From Undaria pinnatifida (taxonomy: Eukaryota; Sar; Phaeophyceae; Laminariales; Alariaceae): a DNA stretch of 64,000 nt. The notes below the pieces were generated by a model. That model searched no databases. It was not told where the DNA came from and was given only the letters and a program-made list of their open reading frames with translations. Shown piece by piece: positions 33,043 to 43,261 of this stretch; position 1 is the stretch's first letter, and every line of letters starts with the position of its first letter. The position numbers and the translations under genes were made by a program. The DNA is taken from the NCBI GenBank assembly GCA_012845835.1, contig JABAKD010000006.1, forward strand, positions 1,100,116 to 1,164,115, read 5' to 3'.

Positions 33043-33070
33043 TGTAGCCCCCCCCCCCCCCCCCCCCCAC
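33043..33070. repeat. Poly-C run
   Basis: A C homopolymer of about 21 bases, one of many long C or G runs in the window (others near 23922, 24446, 31675, 35010). Such runs make indel errors likely nearby. Confidence 0.8.
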
Positions 33071-33292
33071 TTGAGGCCACCGCCATCCGTGATATGAGTA
33101 CACCCCCTCAACCCCGGCAGCAGCTCGGGCTTTGTTGGTGTGGCCGATGGTGTCATCGTTATTTTTTCGCGGGTGGATGAACCCCCCCCCGTTTCGTGGA
33201 CATAGCAGAAGGCGGGCAAAAGGCCAGCCTTCGGAGCACCTTTTAGAACGTCAACTGTCACAAAACGTGCGTTTTTGCCTGCGTTCTGTGAG

Positions 33293-33403
33293 CTTGGCGT
33301 AATTTTTGGCGCTGTAAGTGGAGCTCAACGGCTGCCTTTTGGAATCTGCCGAGGTTATGTGGGCTTTGCGTCGTACAACACAGCCCAAAAGGTTCTCAGA
33401 AAG
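33293..33403 (+). CDS. Membrane-protein gene, penultimate exon
   Basis: The acceptor GTTCTGTGAG ends at 33292. The donor CTCAGAAAG is followed by GTAAGG at 33404. The exon is 111 bp, phase 0 at both ends. The peptide starts LGVIFGAVSGAQRLPFGICR and ends GYVGFASYNTAQKVLRK: a small hydrophobic stretch, then a likely cytosolic basic end. The frame is also open upstream, so the acceptor could lie a few codons earlier. Confidence 0.6.
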
Positions 33404-33481
33404 GTAAGGTCTGCCGTTTGCCCACCTTCTATCATGTCGGCGAAACCGTGTCGTTATGGACACGTTTTTTGTTCCCACTAG

Positions 33482-33568
33482 GAGCGGCCGCTTACCGCTG
33501 ATGGCGGGTCGGAAATGCAGGCAAGGATGGAGACCCAACTCATTGCGCGCTTTTTGGGTGCCCAGTGA
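33482..33568 (+). CDS. Membrane-protein gene, last exon with stop codon
   Basis: A 78-bp intron (33404-33481) starts GTAAGG and ends TTCCCACTAG. The last exon is 28 codons plus TGA at 33566-33568, phase 0. The peptide reads ERPLTADGGSEMQARMETQL then IARFLGAQ, a short hydrophilic tail that may form a helix. The compact intron and exact phase make this pair the firmest part of the gene. No canonical AATAAA polyadenylation signal is obvious right after it. Confidence 0.65.
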   Translation, partial: ERPLTADGGSEMQARMETQLIARFLGAQ

Positions 33569-36500
33569 TCCGCTTTGCCGTACGGTTTTGGACTCGTTTT
33601 CCCCTCTGGAGTTCAAAAGAGAGTTGGGATTTTGACATCACATTCCAGAACCCCTATCTTCGTAAGGAGGCATGTTTCTGTCCGGGATGATTGCAGGGGT
33701 TAGGACTGTGGTACGCAAGTCGGGCACACGATGTATCGGATAAGCGTTGTTTAGTACGAGGGGGTAGGACGGAGGGGATGGGGGTTGTTTGGGGGGAGGG
33801 GATGGGGGTTGGAGTTTGAGTAGGGACAGGGTCTGGAGCCTGACTTTACTTGAACCCTTCTAGCACTATAAATCGTATCTTAGTCCTATTCCAAGTAGGT
33901 TGGCCCCAAAAACATGGGTGCAAATCTTCAGGGGTTCAGAACTTGACCGGGGGGAGGGGGGAGAGGTGCAAACACGCCTCCTTGATCTTTTTTACGGCGC
34001 ACCCTAGTCTTGGGGATATTCTACTTGAAAATAGAGTCCCTGACCACCGCACCTCCGTATTGGGAGAAACTACTTTAAATAGAGTGTGTTTTTTTGCAGC
34101 AGTAAAATAAAGGGTTAAGAAATGGGCGGTATTTTGCTGCGAGCGGTACAAGTCGGCGGCGGGGTGTCGTTTTTGGTTCGGATTTTTCGCCTTTTCCTTG
34201 ACCGGTCAAGGTGAGGCGTCTTGCGTCGAAATCGGTGCGGAGGCGAAGTTTGACGGCGCTGTATATCTCGCGCCAAATCGATTGGGGTTGAAGTTTTGGC
34301 TGCATGGTGCATCCCGCGCTAAAATCGGGTAGGTGTCGGCGGTTGGCTGCATTCGTGCATCTCACGGCAAGTCGTCTCGGTTGACCGTTGAGTGCACTGT
34401 GATCTCTCGCGCCAAGTCGACTGCGGTTTGGCCGTTGACTGCATGGTGTCTCATGGAGAATGTATCGGGGGTTAGCGTTTGGCTGTGTCATGTGTGACGG
34501 AAATTAATTCGCCGCCTTTGTGGGGGCTGCTCAGTTGCTAAATCGAGCAGCAACTTGTGATAGCAGCGGCGACAAACCAGGGGGGGGCGTGGGGTACGTG
34601 GTTGTTTGCGCGGGAGCGTTGGGCGTACTTGCGTTGTTCTAGCGTGTGTTTTTGGTGTCAAAATTGCAGCCGGTTGTAACCCGTAGCATGTGATGCTTCT
34701 GCTGGTGCTGGTGCTGGTGCTGCTGGTGCTGCTTCGGCTGCTGCTTGTGCTGTTACTGGTGTTGCTCCTGCTCTCCTACTACTCTTTTTGCTTCGGCATG
34801 CCTTCGGGGTAGCGCACCGCCGTAGGCGCTGCACCCCCCCCTCCCTTTCGTTCGTTTTTTCGATTGGCCACCTGCATCTGCTACTTGTTTGATACCGCAC
34901 GTAGTGCGACGAAGCATGCCTACACGCTATTAGGAAACCCCACCCATCTTGCTGAAAAAGTTTCTTGGCATGAGGTGACAGGCGTGTGTATTTGCGCCTT
35001 TTCTACCCCCCCCCCCCCCCTCCTCCCCCCTCCCACGCTCCGCGTTTGGTGATAGTTGAGTTGCCTCGTGTTAGCAAATGCTGTCTGCGGCTGTCTCGCT
35101 GTTTTTTCTTGTCTCGGCATTTTTATTGTTTTTTGGGTTGGGGGTTATGGGTTGTGTTCTTTTTTTTGTCTCTTGCCGATTATGAAATATGCTTTAATGT
35201 TGTGTGGTTTGTGGGTTATCTATTTATGACAGGTGCTTGCTGTAGCATGTCTTTTTTTGTGGTTCCGATTTTTTAGCCTTTCACTGTTGCGTTTTGGCGC
35301 GTTGAGATTTTTTTTTGTTTTTCCTAGTGTACCGTTCATAGCGTGTTTCTGTTCTTCGGTTGGCCTCTTGGCCGTGTCTTATGTTTGGTTTTTGCTGTAG
35401 AATGTGTATAGCGTGTGTTACACTTGGGAGAGATACTGGCGGGTGTGTGCGTGTTGCGTGTCTTTACGGAGCAACGCGAGCACTGGACGATGCCTTTCGA
35501 AGGGTGTCGGCTAGGAACAACCGCCGAATTTTGTTGATGGGAAATAATAGTAGTTTTTTTTTTCTCTATAGAATTAAGGCATTCGAGTTCATTCGTGCGT
35601 ACTGGTATTGGCTATGCCACAGGGCGGACTTTATTGGCAAATCGGACTCGGCAGAAGTAACTAATTGATAAGTATATGCTCACCAGGTAGCTACCTGTAT
35701 GTGTGTACCGGCATCTCGTAGACAACATTTTGCAACAAATTTTGGTTTTTGCGCATTATTTCTTGCTGTCTACGCTAATGTTGTAGAGGCTCGCCTTTTT
35801 TTTTCCTGAAGGACCCGTGCGAGCTCACCTCCTAACGATCTGGTCGCGCGGCTCTTTTGGGGCGGTGTGGGCTGGTCGCGTTTGCGAGCTAGGAAGCACT
35901 TCCTGGTGGGAGATCGAGGTACGGGCGTGCGGACCTAACCCAAATCCTGCGACCCTTATCCCCCAAACCCGGACCCCACAACAAGCCAGAAAATAACGGG
36001 CGAGAAACGCGGCTGCGCCGGCCGCTTTTCGGTACCAGGTATTTTTTTTTTCGATTGTTCCGATCTGCGGACCACACCGTGGACATAGCCCTCGGCCAAT
36101 GAGACAGCGTAAAGCTTACCCTCTCCAAGATCCGGGCGTCCACATTGTCAGGTCTGCTGACCCATTTCATGCGACGCGATAGAGGTTTGCTTGCACACCA
36201 TCTTTTTTTTTCTGAGGTTGGTTCCTCGATTTAGAGAGCTTTTGCGACCGCTCGCTCAAAAACTGATCTGGAGAAAAAATGAAACCGCTACTTGTACGTA
36301 CTACCGGATGAAAAAAAAAATCTTATGGTGCCTACGTAGGGTACGCAACTAGAAGCGCACGCCAAAAAAAATGGTGTAAAAAAAATCGATTTTGGTTTGA
36401 GGGGCCAAATTCAAAGTGCTACCTCGATCGTACCGCGCGATTCATGCGGCGACAGAGGTGCACGGGTCATCCATCTTTTTCTGAGGCCCTTACTTAGTTC

Positions 36501-36570
36501 CAGGAGCTCTGTTCCCCGCCCAAAACCTGAGATGTTGTTATATATGAGCTGTGAACCGATGATCTGATCT
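33569..36570. other. Gene-poor stretch
   Basis: No exon supported. A GCT/GGTGCTGCT trinucleotide tract lies at 34690-34775. Around 34200-34480 three loosely similar blocks repeat TCTCGCGCCAAxTCG and GGTTGACTGCATGGTG words. A poly-C block lies at 35008-35040. The stretch 35930-36080 shares CGAGAAACGCGGCTGCGC with 13890-13930. Confidence 0.4.
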
Positions 36571-36860
36571 GACGCGTGCTACGATAGAGGTATTAAGGTA
36601 TACCTCTTTTTGGCTGAAATGGTTTCTGAATGACGGGGCTCCTTAACCTGGGCAAAATCGTCGGAAATTTAGGCCCATTTTTTTTTTCATGACTCTCGTT
36701 GTATGCTCCTAGGCCATGCGATTTTTCGTCCGGTCTAGTATGTAGCAGTTTTGATTTTTCTCCTCCAAATCATTTTTTGGGAGGATGATCATGTCTTGAG
36801 CTCCCAAATTGAGGAATCTCAGAGAAAAAAGTGGTGCACTTTTCTCTCCCAGCACGCGTC
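36571..36860 (+). mobile_element. GTGCTACGATAGAGGT-type MITE, copy D2
   Basis: It starts GACGCGTGCTACGATAGAGG and ends AGCACGCGTC, the inverted start. The interior carries GACGGGGCTCCTTAACC, CGTCGGAAATTTAGGCC and GATTTTTCGTCCGG. At 290 bp it is the cleanest full-length copy. Confidence 0.8.
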
Positions 36861-36879
36861 GTCCGATGAACAACCCCAT

Positions 36880-37265
36880 GATAAAACCTACGGCAATTAA
36901 AAAAGAAAAATGCGAAATTTGTTGAAATTCCGACGAATTTGGGTTAAGGAGCATCGTCATTCACCGAAAAAAAAAAAGCCAAAAAGTGCACCTATAGATC
37001 GTAGACAGCGTCAACCTCAAGTTGCAGGGAAAATTGAAAATTGGTGCGCACCACTCAATCCTACCGTGTGCTACGACGTGTTAAGTAGCATGTGTGTCTC
37101 CTGAGAAAAATGCAAAAATACAGCCTGACGACAAATCTCATGGCCTAGGCACATCAAAATGCAAACAAAAAAATGGAACTCCCAGCGATATTGGGTTAAG
37201 GAGTCCCGAAATTCATAAATGGCTTTTGCCAACACAAGTGGTATGCCTATAAGTATCGTATATTA
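36880..37265 (-). mobile_element. Two partial D-family MITE copies
   Basis: Segments at 36920-37005 (GACGAATTTGGGTTAAGGAG to a TAGATCGTAG end) and 37130-37262 (CATGGCCTAGGCAC to AAGTATCGTA) are minus-oriented right halves of the D family. Confidence 0.6.
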
Positions 37266-37313
37266 AGGCGTCATTTGGGGAGCTCTGTTGCAACTCGCAA
37301 AAAAACTGGGAAG

Positions 37314-37703
37314 TGTCAAGGAATTAGTGGGGTAGTATTCCGGCTGACCACTTGCGAAAGGTTAACCAATAGCTTACTACCCAAACTAAGGCTTATAACT
37401 ACTTATAACACTCGCCCCCCCTGAGACGGCGGGATATCAGTTCTGCCGGATGTTCGGGCGGACGTGTCAATATCCAAGCGGGTTCATTTCCTGGGTACAC
37501 CGAGGAGAATATTTTTCAAGTTCGACATGGGGAACGTCTGACAAAATTTTATTATTGTGGATGGTGAGATTCGAACGCACGACCCCAAAAAACCCATGGT
37601 CTGTCGACGACGCCATTTTTTGTTAAGGAAGTCGAGGGTATTTGTCCGTTTGACCACTGGTGAAAGGTTAGCGAATAGCTTACCCAAACTAAGCCTTATA
37701 TCA
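37314..37703 (-). mobile_element. TRIM-like LTR element, inverted copy
   Basis: This 390-bp element is read on the minus strand. The 5' LTR is 37621-37703 (starts TGATATAAGGCTTAG), the 3' LTR is 37314-37410 (starts TGTTATAAG, ends TTGACA), and the internal part is about 210 bp. Just inside the 5' LTR lies TGGCGTCGTCGACAG, placed like a primer-binding site. Just before the 3' LTR lies the purine run AGGGGGGGCGAG. Neither gag nor pol is encoded. The internal part has a tRNA T-arm-like segment. The flanks show no clear target duplication. Confidence 0.7.
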
Positions 37704-37820
37704 ATAGGGAGAGTTAAGGAGCCCCGCCATTCAGAAATCGTTTTGGCCGAAAAGAGGTACAGTACCTTCTATCGCCGTAGCACGCCCCTCCTCCTGTTTG
37801 TACGATTGCCCCCCCCGCCG

Positions 37821-38132
37821 AAACCAGCGATTTTCTTTAACGAACGTTTCATGGCTGCTCGACACGAGGAAGGATGCTCCTACATGAAAAAAATACCAGG
37901 TACCTTTTTCGAGTCTTACTACGGTAGCCCCCCCAACTTTTCCTTAACGAAATCGCCGGTTTTGAGACCAGCTCCCGGCCATATCTCCTAAAATGGGGCC
38001 CCTTGCTTCCCCGACGTCGTCGTTCGATGGTCTTTTGCAAATAAGAAAATATATACGAAGACACTTTGTTTCAAGGCATCCTTCCTTGTGACGTGCAGCC
38101 AAGAAGCGTTCGTTACAGAAAAACGCTGGTTT
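37821..38132. mobile_element. Fold-back element with about 60-bp inverted ends
   Basis: The left end AAACCAGCGATTTTCTTTAA...GAAGGATGC (37821-37877) is mirrored by the right end GCATCCTTCC...AAACGCTGGTTT (38076-38132). A related copy lies at 40340-40555 and an inverted part at 39220-39325. Confidence 0.7.
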
Positions 38133-38167
38133 GTTTTCTTTGGGGGGGGGGTATCGTAGAATCAGTG

Positions 38168-38256
38168 TTTAACCCCTTTAGAGCCCCCAAATTTCTCCCT
38201 ATACTAACTTCGAGTAAAATTGTCCCCAAAAAGGGGTTCCAGTTGTGAAGGGGTTC
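38168..38256. mobile_element. Short MITE with AACCCCTTTA TIRs
   Basis: It begins AACCCCTTTAGAGCCCCC and ends GTGAAGGGGTT, with CCTATACTAACTTCGAGTAA and TTGTCCCCAAAAAGG inside, colinear with 20125-20226. Confidence 0.7.
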
Positions 38257-38289
38257 ATGTATTCTTGTTTGCAAAGAAAGGACCGCGCA

Positions 38290-38545
38290 TCGAACTCATG
38301 AATGAACTCAGTTATTTTCTTCAACTCACCCCCCGGAAGTGTGCATAACTGAGGTATCTTCTTTACCCTCACTATCCCCGAGCGTGTATATCTGAGAGTT
38401 ATGGTCTTTAACTCATCCCCGTGGAGTGTGCACAACTGAGTTGTCGTCTTTAACTTATCCGCTGAAAGTTTGTACAACTGAGTTATAAGCTTCAACTCAC
38501 CCCCTCCACGGAGGGTGAGTTATGCTCTGCAACTCAGTGTAATTT
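38290..38545. repeat. About 42-bp minisatellite with ACTCA/TGAGT half-palindromes, array 1
   Basis: Six units contain TTTAACTCAxCCCC, GGAGTGTGCA and AACTGAGTTAT. A GTTATGGTC variant occurs in one. Confidence 0.85.
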
Positions 38546-38814
38546 AACTCATTCGTAACTCATCATGTGTACAAGTGGACGTAAGATGGAATATATCACC
38601 GCAGTAAAACAACTAGCAGCCCAAGTCAGCGAAAAAAGCGGGAACGTGATTTTATGTTTTTTTCGTGTTTGCGGCCGCCATACATGCGGGAAGAAACAAC
38701 TCCCGCAAGTACACTATGAAAACAAGAACAACAGCAATGGCTCTGGGCGAAAGGCGTCCGAAAAAATACAATCCAAGTACACAAAAATGACCACACATCA
38801 GACAACTCATGAGT
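38546..38814. other. Non-repeat island between two arrays of one minisatellite
   Basis: About 270 bp without units of the flanking array, bounded by AACTCATCATGTG and ACTCATGAGTTAACTC. No recognised function. It may be an insertion into a once-continuous array. Confidence 0.4.
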
Positions 38815-39195
38815 TAACTCAGTTGATTTCTTTCACTCACACCCCCTGAGTGTGCATAACTGAGATGTCGTCTTTAACTCACCGTCCCTGAGTGTGTATA
38901 ACTGAGTTATCGTCTTTAACTCACCCACGCGGAGTGTGCACAACTGAGTTATCGTCTTTAACTCATCCGCCGGAACTGTGCATAACTGAGAGTTATGGTC
39001 CTCAGCTCATCCCCGCGGAGTGTGCACAACTGAGTTATCGTCTTGAACTCACCCGCCCCGGGAGGAGTGTGCATAACTGAGTTTCAATCTTTAACTCACA
39101 AGCCCTGAGTGTGCACAACTAACTGTGAGTTAAGTTCGTTAACTCACTGCTGATGGGTGAGTTATGACAAAATGAGGTAAACTGAGTTAACCTAA
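38815..39195. repeat. About 42-bp minisatellite, array 2
   Basis: Nine units of GTGTGCATAACTGAGTTATC, GTCTTTAACTCACC and variants end in a run of overlapping ACTCA/TGAGTTA words. It continues the array at 38290-38545. Confidence 0.85.
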
Positions 39196-39439
39196 CTTGA
39201 GTCGTCCGATGTGTGCGAAAGGCTATCAAACGATGACGTAGAGGTGGCAAGGGGTATCACCATATTTCAGGAGATACGGCCGGGATCTGGTTTCAAAACC
39301 GGCGATTTCATTTTGGAGAAAACTTGCGCCCGGGGCCACCTTAGAACGACACGTTGTTAGTAATAGTAGAAGGTATTATTGGCTGAATTCTGACACATAA
39401 CACGATAAAATTGCACTGTGTTTTTTCCCTGCAAGGACA

Positions 39440-39592
39440 CGTGCTACGATAGCAATGGTTGGCGGAAGATGCCACTGCTTTGTGGTGCGATCATTCGACT
39501 TCATATTCGGTACTACTGCTGCTTTATGGAAGGATAGTCGATTGACATCGGAACGGCATCTACGCCATGTTGTCGGAGGGCAAAAAATATCA
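39440..39592 (+). repeat. Dispersed repeat A (GGTTGGCGGAAGAT)
   Basis: It shares GGTTGGCGGAAGATGCCACTG, TACTACTGCTGCTTTATGGA, GACATCGGAACGGC and TTGTCGGAGGGCAAAAA with 55361-55479 plus 55840-55860, which is the same repeat split by an insertion. Confidence 0.75.
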
Positions 39593-39870
39593 GAATAGAG
39601 GTATACCTTTTTTTGGCGAAAATGTTCTCTGGGGCTCCTTATCCCAAAACCGTCGGAAGTCGACAATTTTTGTTTTTGCGTGATTCCCGTTGTGTACCTA
39701 GGCCTCATGGGAGTTTTCATCCGGTATCAAAGCAGTTTTATTTTTTTTCCAAATCAGTTTTTGGGAGAGGTCTTAAGCTCCCAAAGTGAGGGGTAGTACC
39801 AGGAAAAAGTCCCAAATTGAGGGGTAGCAATAAGAAAAAAAAGTGGTGCGCCTCTATCGTAGCACGTGTA
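39593..39870 (+). mobile_element. D-family MITE, copy D6
   Basis: It begins AATAGAGGTATACC, abutting repeat A, and ends CTCTATCGTAGCACGTGTAC. The CAAATTGAGGGGTAGYA segment is duplicated inside it. Confidence 0.75.
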
Positions 39871-39967
39871 CAAGGAAGGGCTCTTGATTTTGAGGAACTC
39901 TATAAGCTCACGCGTCGTTCTATCTATACGGTACCCTCCCCAGCTTTTCTCTTTTTTTGACGAAATC

Positions 39968-40338
39968 GACGCGCGTGCTACAGGATAGCAGGTGCGCCAA
40001 CCATTGTTTTTTTCTGAAGGTTCTTCACTATAGGAGGTTAAGACCGATCTTAAGACCTTTCTTAAGATCCTTTCTTGAGACATTTCTTGGAATCCTTTCT
40101 TAAGACCTTTCTTAAGACCTTTCTTAACCCAAAAATTGATTTGGATAGGAATAAAACTGGCATGATACCACATGAAAAATCCCAAGGGGCCTAGGTACAC
40201 AACGGAAATCATGCAAAAAAAATGACGTATTATTTATTTTTTTTCCGACGATTTTGGGTTAAGGAGCCCCGTCATTCAGAGCAAAAGATTTTCGCCAAAA
40301 AAAGGTATATCTAAAGTATCTCTATCGTAGCACGAGTC
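39968..40338 (-). mobile_element. D-family MITE, copy D7
   Basis: It starts GACGCGCGTGCTACAGGATA and ends CTATCGTAGCACGAGTC. An 18-19-bp stutter of CTTAAGACCTTTCTTAAG fills 40035-40130, like the stutter in D1. Confidence 0.75.
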
Positions 40339-40339
40339 A

Positions 40340-40555
40340 ATCGACGGTTTTGAAACCAGCTTCCGGCCGTATCTACTGAAAGACGGCGCCCCTTGCCACC
40401 CCGACGTCATCGTTCGATAAAAAGCTTTGCAAACCAGAAAATATCTGAAGCACTTTCTTTTTCCGATAGCATCCTTCCTCGTGTCGAGCAGCCATGAAAC
40501 GTTCGTTGTTAAAGACAATCGCTGGTTTTTTTTTGGGGGGGAAGGGAGGGCCATC
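40340..40555. mobile_element. Fold-back element relative of 37821-38132, partial
   Basis: ACGGTTTTGAAACCAGCTTCCGGCC, CCCGACGTCATCGTTCGAT and ATCCTTCCTCGTGTCGAGCA follow the order of 37945-38135. The left arm is missing. Confidence 0.65.
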
Positions 40556-40731
40556 TTAGAACGAGCCTCACCCGAAAACTACTTTTTTTTTAGCATAAGG
40601 TAAATTGCCTTTGCAAAGTGCCTTTGCTTTGTGATGAACAAACCCCTGACCTAGGAGGTGTGAAAATGAATAACACGAATTACAAAATAAGGACATTATT
40701 ACATTATTTCGACGATTTGGGGTTAAGAAGT

Positions 40732-40917
40732 AGTGTAGTGTAGTGTACTGTAGTGTAGTGTAGGGTAGGGTAGGGTAGTGTAGTGTAGTGTAGTGTAGTG
40801 TAGTGTAGTGTAGTGTAGTGTAGTGTAGTGCAGTGTAGTGTAGTGTAGTGTAGTGTAGTGTAGTGTAGTGTAGTGTAGTGTAGTGTGTGTAGGGTAGGGT
40901 AGTGTAGTGGTAACTCG
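40732..40917. repeat. (GTGTA)n microsatellite
   Basis: About 36 pentamers of TAGTG/GTGTA, with GGGTA variants near both ends, expanded at the edge of a D-family MITE copy. Confidence 0.95.
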
Positions 40918-41178
40918 TGCTACGGTAGAAGTAGTAGTTTTCGTCTGAAATGGACGCCGAATGACGGGGCTCCTTAACACAAAATCGTCGGAAACAGGCC
41001 ATTTTCGGTTTTTTTGCGTGATTCTCGGTGTGCACATAAAGACCGTGGGGTGTTTCCTCCAGTAGCAGTTTTTTTTTCTTTTTTTTTCTCCAAATTGTTT
41101 CTTGGGAGAGATAGGTCTTAAGCTCCGGAAGCGAGGGGAAGTGTTGAAAAAAAATGGTGCGCCTCTATCGTAGAATCA
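40918..41178 (+). mobile_element. D-family MITE, copy D8
   Basis: It begins CTCGTGCTACGGTAGAAGTA and ends CTCTATCGTAGAATCAGTC, with CGGGGCTCCTTAACAC and CGTCGGAAACAGGCC inside. A further decayed, minus-oriented copy follows at about 41205-41520. Confidence 0.7.
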
Positions 41179-41733
41179 GTCGTTAGTGTTGGCAAAACGT
41201 GCTACCTCTTCGTATCGTAGAACGCGTCCTCTAGATTCGGACTTCTGATTGATGGCAGACGTATGCTGCGCTGGAGGTGCACAAACCTATTCGTTTCTGG
41301 GGTTTCTCACTTTAAACTGATTTTTGAGAAAACTGAAAGTGCAACTTGATGAAGAGACTCAAGGTCTGAGGTACCCAAAAAACACATTAATATTGCGTGA
41401 AAGAATATTGGCGTTCCGACACGACTTTGGGGATAAGGAGCCCCGTCATCCAGGAAAAAAAACGATATTTGCCAATTGCCAAAAAGTGGTATACCTTAAT
41501 ACCTTCCTACCTTCATATACCTTAATACCTCTATTTTCGGTATGGCGGTCTATATACCTCAAAACACAAGAAATGCGGTCAACCGTAGTATAGGAAGGCG
41601 CAGCAGCAATTCCTAAGGGTTCTTGGACACATGCTAATAATGGTAGAGGTACCCTATTAGCATTTTCTAGCCTTCTGAGTTCCCTCACTCTTGAAGGACT
41701 CCCTACTGAAAGTGCACCCCGCCGTTGGTAGCA

Positions 41734-42430
41734 GGCTTAGTTTGGGTAAGCTATTGGTTAACCTTTTGCAAGTGGTCAAACGGTCCGGACTAACACCCCA
41801 CTTACATTAATAAATGGCGTCGTCGGCAGGACCAGGGTTTTATTCGGGGTCGTGGGTTCAATTCCCACCATCCACAATGATAAAACCTTTTTCAGACTTT
41901 CCCCATGTCGAACTTGAAAAATACTCTCCCCGGTATCCCCCGGAGATGAAACCGCTTGGATATTGACAGGTCCGCCCATATATCCGGCCGACCTGCTATC
42001 CCGCCGTTTCAGGGGGGGAGAGTGTTATAAGGCTTAGTTTGGGTAAGCTATTGGTTAACCTTTTGCAAGTGGTTCAAACGGTCCGGACTAACACCCCACT
42101 AATTCCTTAACAAATGGCGTCGGCGGCAGGACCATGGGTTTTTTGGGGTCGTGGGTTTAAATCCCACCATCCACAATAATAAAACTTTTCTCAGACTTTC
42201 CCCATGTCGAACTTGAAAAATACTCTCCCCGGTATCCCCAGGAAATGAAACCGCTTGGATATTGACAGGTTCACCCATATATCCGGCTGACCTGCTATCC
42301 CGCCGTTTTAGGAGGGGTAAGTGTTGTAAGGCTTAGTTTGGGTAAGCTATTGGTTAACCTTTTGAAAGTGGTCAAACGGACTAGTTTTATACCCCACTAA
42401 TTTCCTTACCAAATGGCGTCGATGGCGGGA
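41734..42430 (+). mobile_element. Tandem TRIM-like array, LTR-int-LTR-int-LTR
   Basis: Three terminal repeats lie at 41734-41812 (5' end lost), 42023-42112 and 42322-42410. They are separated by two internal parts of about 210 bp. Each LTR begins TGTTATAAGG (TGTTGTAAGG in the third) and ends near TTAACA; AA and then TGGCGTCGTCGGC follow, placed like a primer-binding site. A purine tract (AGGGGGGGAGAG, AGGAGGGG) precedes each internal LTR start. The internal part includes GGGTCGTGGGTTCAATTCCC, a perfect tRNA T-arm. No protein is encoded. Confidence 0.75.
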
Positions 42431-43260
42431 ACGCGCGCTTCCAACGACGTTCCCCTCGGTCATGGTCTGAGTGGAAATGCGCTGGCGATGTGAACTTGCA
42501 GGCACCAAGAGCCTCGTACGGCTCCCGTCGAAGTCGTGTAGCGCGTCGGTTTTGCTCTTCTTCTTTTTTCGCTTACCCATTTTACTATCTTCGCACTACT
42601 TACTTTTATTTCTCCTTCTTCTCCCTCCCTAGACATAATAACTCAGATCCGGGGGTCACTAAGCACACGCTCGTCTCTATCCTCCCCACAACAGTACGCG
42701 CCTTCATTTTTTTTCTCGAGAAGACTACTACAACAGCTATTTCTCCCCTTCTCGTCGATTCGCATCGAAATAATTGTTTATTTGTTTGTTTTGTTTTGTA
42801 CTGTTCGCCCAGCTCTTCTTATGTCGTTTCCTCTTTTTTCTTGCCCGTCTGCGTTGACCACCATACCAGGTACCTGTTCAAAAGGTTACAACGAACGTCG
42901 CAACTCCGCGATTCAGGTGGTTTGAACCAGGAAACAAAGCCAAACGAACGCACCACCGCGCGTGCCCCCCGTTCCTCCCTTGTACGTGCTGCTTGCTGCT
43001 GCTATAATGTGTGCTGCGCCGCGGCCAACCTTCTGAGGGATTGCCGTTTGCCTACATCTAGCACCCATTCAATAATGGGGAGTACTCAAGGGGCCCATGT
43101 ATGTACAGTTCAGCCCGCAGGGTCACTGAGAACCGAAAATTCTGCTCTAGCGCGAGTATCACAATACCACGAGCACCTGGCAGCACATATCAATGCCAGG
43201 TATCGAGGCACCAACTCGCCCGCGTGACTATGGGCCACATTATGGCATTGAGTATATCAT
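42431..43260. other. No supported exon
   Basis: A long pyrimidine-rich tract (42540-42850) ends in several CTAG/CAG acceptor-like sites, so 5' non-coding or intron sequence is possible. No following exon is recognised. Confidence 0.35.
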
Positions 43261-43261
43261 A

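Noticed and set aside
37557-37991. Frame beginning MDGEIRTHDPKKP, and minus frame with WMVGIEPTTP at 41776-41979
   Set aside because: RTHDP/GIEPTTP-type peptides are typical spurious translations of tRNA-like DNA; here they come from the T-arm segment of the TRIM-like element.
38290-39195. Possible CRISPR array
   Set aside because: The whole unit, including would-be spacers, is repetitive; the context is eukaryotic and no cas gene is present. It is a minisatellite.
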